DNA of 7,846 nt from Acidobacteriota bacterium (GTDB taxonomy: Bacteria; Acidobacteriota; Vicinamibacteria; Vicinamibacterales; 2-12-FULL-66-21). Of this stretch, positions 6,553 through 7,846 are shown piece by piece. The stretch's first letter is position 1. Each line of letters begins with the position of its first letter. The DNA is taken from assembly GCA_013694635.1 (NCBI GenBank), contig JACDCA010000740.1, positions 1 through 7,846 on the forward strand, written 5' to 3'. The notes under the pieces were generated by a model, which was not told where the DNA came from, did no database searches, and saw only the letters and a list, made by a program, of their open reading frames with translations. A program made the translations under genes and the position numbers.

Positions 6553-6849
6553 TTACATTTTCGCCGCGAGGATGTCGACCTTCTCGATCACCGGCGGCTG
6601 CGACAGCAGCTCCGGCGCCTTGGCCATCAGCGCCGCCGCTATTTGTCCGGCGAGATGCGCCTGTCGCCCGGTGTCGTCGGCAAACGCATCGAAGATGCCG
6701 AACGTCGTCGGGCCGACCTTCAATGCGAACCACACCGACGTCGCTGGCTCCGCGTTTGCGAGCGCGAGCGCGCTCGTCAGCAGGTTCGCGACTTCCGCTT
6801 CTTTACCGGGCTTGGCTTCGAGTCGAGCGAGCAATCCAACATGCACCAT
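6553..6849 (-). CDS. ABM-domain (antibiotic biosynthesis monooxygenase-like) small protein
   Basis: 98 residues. The start is the ATG at 6849-6847, with Shine-Dalgarno AAAGGA (complement of 6858-6863) at 8-nt spacing. The protein opens MVHVGLLARLEAKPGKEAEV, the first strand and helix of the dimeric alpha/beta-barrel ABM fold (PF03992). It continues TSVWFALKVGPTTFGIFDAF, where ABM proteins have the Trp/Phe-rich strand pair. It then has HLAGQIAAALMAKAPELLSQ and ends PPVIEKVDILAAKM. Length is normal for the family. Some relatives are cofactor-free quinone or polyketide monooxygenases and some degrade heme; the activity here cannot be inferred. It is the first gene of a tightly spaced pair with the kinase (2-nt gap), so the two are almost certainly on one mRNA. 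A second copy of its C-terminus lies past the end of the kinase gene. Confidence 0.87.
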   Translation of the reverse strand: MVHVGLLARLEAKPGKEAEVANLLTSALALANAEPATSVWFALKVGPTTFGIFDAFADDTGRQAHLAGQIAAALMAKAPELLSQPPVIEKVDILAAKM

Positions 6850-6882
6850 GACGACTGTCCTTTCGAAGGAGGGACTCCCATC

Positions 6883-6960
6883 ATGTCACGTCCGCACGTC
6901 ATACAGTCTTGTCCGTGGGAGTCGCTGTCGGAACCCGTTTCGGCGCCTACGAGATCGTGA
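6883..6960 (+). other. 25-codon frame with a strong ribosome binding site, reading into the kinase remnant out of frame
   Basis: The ATG at 6883 has the near-ideal Shine-Dalgarno AAGGAGGG (6866-6873) at 9-nt spacing. The frame gives MSRPHVIQS, then CPWESLSEPVSAPTRS and a TGA at 6958-6960. From about 6915 it overlaps the kinase-like sequence in a different frame. The simplest reading is that this was the initiation region of the ancestral plus-strand kinase gene, now separated from the kinase frame by an indel. A true small leader peptide is possible but unsupported. Confidence 0.3.
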
Positions 6961-7026
6961 GCTCTCTTGGTGCCGGAGGAATGGGCGAAGTCTACCGGGC
7001 GCGCGACACGCGGTTTGAACCGGGAC
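6909..7026 (+). pseudogene. Decayed N-terminus of a Ser/Thr kinase gene, inverted relative to its neighbours
   Basis: The plus-strand frame from TTG 6909 or GTG 6915 reads VGVAVGTRFGAYEIVSS, then LGAGGMGEVYRARDTR. This is the standard start of the acidobacterial kinase class and closely parallels the intact kinase at 6550 (SRVGVYEIIAPIGAGGMGEV). After DTR the run of three T at 7014-7016 introduces a one-base frameshift: dropping one T restores LNRD, the expected continuation. Within a few bases kinase similarity ends, about 10 nt before the stop of the minus-strand PD40 gene (7037). Everything after the first kinase strands, including the VAIK lysine, is missing. It is therefore a truncated, frameshifted scar. 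It is a paralogue of the intact kinase rather than a recent copy, since many codons differ. Confidence 0.82.
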
Positions 7027-7036
7027 GCACGTCGAG

Positions 7037-7846
7037 TTATTTGACGGTAATCATCCACACATCCGACTCCGCTGCCCGGTATGTGTAGTAGATCGTCTTC
7101 TCGTCGCGCGACAGTCCGACGCTGCCCAGGTTCGGCTGCGGCACCGAGAACACGTCCTGCACCTTTTTCGTCACGCGGTCCACTATGTGGAGCTTGCCAT
7201 GGTGCGAGAACAGCAGGCGGCGGTTGTCGTTCAGCCAGAGCGGCCACTCGCCGAAATCGGTGAGCCAGTCGATGCGATCCGTGCCGATCTCGTGGACGGC
7301 GATGCCGGCATGTGACAGATCGGTGAGGTGCTTCTGCCCGGCGAGGCGCGATCCGTCCGGCGACCACGACCAGATCTCGAATGTCTCGCTCGGATTCGGA
7401 AGCGCGGGCAACAGGATCGCCTTCTGCTGGTCCCAGGGCTTTGCCGTCTCGAAAATGTAGGCCGCGTTCGGAGCATGACTGGAGTACGCCATTCGCTGGC
7501 CGTCCGGCGACCATACCGGGTAGTGCGCGCCAGGGCTGTGCGTCAGCTGCCGGAGCTCGCTGGCGTCAGGCTTGATCGTCCAGATCTCGTACTGGCCGGT
7601 CCGATCGGAATAAAAGGCGATCTGCCGCCCGTCAGGTGACCACCGCGCCGCGCGGTCCTTATGCGCATCGTCAGTCAGCTGCCGGATCCCGCTGCCGTCC
7701 GCGCGCGAGACGAAGATGTCTTCCTGCTTGCCGGTCGAGTTGAACGCGAGGTGCGCTGCGTCGGGTGATGGATCCGGCTGGGCGACCGGCCGCGAGCCGC
7801 GCGTGATCCACCGTGCCTCGCCGGCAGGCTTCCCCGTGGTCGGATC
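7037..7846 (-). CDS. PD40/TolB-like propeller protein, C-terminal part (probably another Ser/Thr kinase or DNA-binding receptor)
   Basis: Partial gene on the minus strand: 269 residues plus the TAA at 7039-7037, with the 5' part beyond the right edge. The frame is open through 7846. It shows successive PD40 turns: PSPDAAHLAF, RWSPDGRQIAFYSDRTGQYE, VWSPDGQRMAYSS, SWSPDGSRLAG, a degenerate WLNDNRRLLF, and a final LSRDEKTIYYTYRAAESDVW. Each is followed by the usual I-W/QLT-type blade edge (IWTIKPD, RQLTDDAHKD). The opening DPTTGKPAGEARWITRGS is typical of the middle of propellers attached to acidobacterial kinases or to winged-helix regulators, so the N-terminal partner domain cannot be decided here. 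The C-terminus, DVWMITVK, is complete in appearance. The protein is not closely similar to the propeller at 3830-6550. An internal ATG at 7492 is not the start, because coding continues upstream of it. Confidence 0.88.
   Translation of the reverse strand, partial: DPTTGKPAGEARWITRGSRPVAQPDPSPDAAHLAFNSTGKQEDIFVSRADGSGIRQLTDDAHKDRAARWSPDGRQIAFYSDRTGQYEIWTIKPDASELRQLTHSPGAHYPVWSPDGQRMAYSSHAPNAAYIFETAKPWDQQKAILLPALPNPSETFEIWSWSPDGSRLAGQKHLTDLSHAGIAVHEIGTDRIDWLTDFGEWPLWLNDNRRLLFSHHGKLHIVDRVTKKVQDVFSVPQPNLGSVGLSRDEKTIYYTYRAAESDVWMITVK

Larger units (their letters stand above)
6850..7036. other. Intergenic stretch between the ABM gene and the PD40 gene
   Basis: 187 bp with no intact gene. From left to right it holds the ABM ribosome binding site (minus, 6858-6863), a back-to-back plus-strand Shine-Dalgarno AAGGAGGG (6866-6873), a 25-codon plus-strand frame (6883-6960), and the decayed kinase N-terminus (about 6909-7026, plus). 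The two opposite ribosome binding sites make a short dyad (TCCTTTCGAAGGA, 6858-6870). No terminator hairpin is visible after the PD40 gene stop at 7037. Confidence 0.5.

Noticed and set aside
6551..6733. 61-codon N-terminal extension of the kinase
   Set aside because: It is the alternative frame of the ABM gene, Arg/Gly-rich with no domain; kinase homology begins at the ATG at 6550.
6128..7018. Long plus-strand open frame (296 codons) across the kinase and ABM genes
   Set aside because: Antisense to two certain genes, and it does not follow the frame of the kinase remnant at 6909-7026.
6777..7514. Minus-strand open frame of 245 codons covering the PD40 tail
   Set aside because: It is in a different frame from the PD40 motifs, which are all in the frame ending at 7037.
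1..7846. CRISPR array, tRNA, rRNA, insertion sequence, phage or defence genes
   Set aside because: I looked for regular spaced repeats, transposase or integrase motifs and RNA-like conserved blocks and saw none; the only repeats are the 24-bp period-8 tract and the gene-fragment copies described above.

Overview
This is a GC-rich bacterial window with dense coding on both strands. The best guess for the organism is an Acidobacteriota member, possibly close to Vicinamibacteria. The clues are Ser/Thr kinases fused to C-terminal PD40/TolB-type propellers, small GYD and ABM-domain proteins nearby, and secreted proteins of unknown function with an Ala/Pro linker and a C-terminal 'MTNxDVIxL' module. 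This assignment comes from gene content alone, with no database search.

Layout from left to right. At 1-115 (minus) is the N-terminus of a VOC/glyoxalase-fold protein running off the left edge. At 236-565 (minus) is a small coiled-coil ORF resembling the N-terminal part of DUF2130 proteins. It is coupled to the stop of an Smr-domain protein (565-1014, minus). A divergent intergenic stretch with a period-8 CACAGAGG-type repeat separates smr from a GYD-domain gene (1129-1455, plus). That gene converges on an exported 301-aa protein of unknown function (1462-2367, minus). This in turn is divergent from a second exported protein of 420 aa (2473-3735, plus).

The right half is a signalling-gene neighbourhood. 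A 98-aa ABM-domain protein (6553-6849, minus) is followed after only 2 nt by a 906-aa transmembrane Ser/Thr kinase with a periplasmic PD40 propeller (3830-6550, minus). At the right edge is the C-terminal 269 residues of another PD40-propeller protein (7037-7846, minus).

The most interesting structure lies in two gene scraps that flank the ABM-kinase pair. A C-terminal tail of a second ABM gene (3739-3813, minus) sits just past the kinase stop. A frameshifted kinase N-terminus (about 6909-7026, on the plus strand, inverted relative to its neighbours) is jammed against the 3' end of the PD40 gene. The ABM tail differs from the intact copy almost only at synonymous positions. It is therefore the scar of an older, once functional paralogue, and the locus looks like a repeatedly shuffled ABM/kinase array.

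I see no CRISPR array, tRNA, rRNA, transposase, phage gene or defence system. I do not think the window contains a clear new multi-gene system. The candidates worth following are the coupled ABM-kinase pair with its flanking remnants, and the divergent pair of uncharacterised exported proteins.
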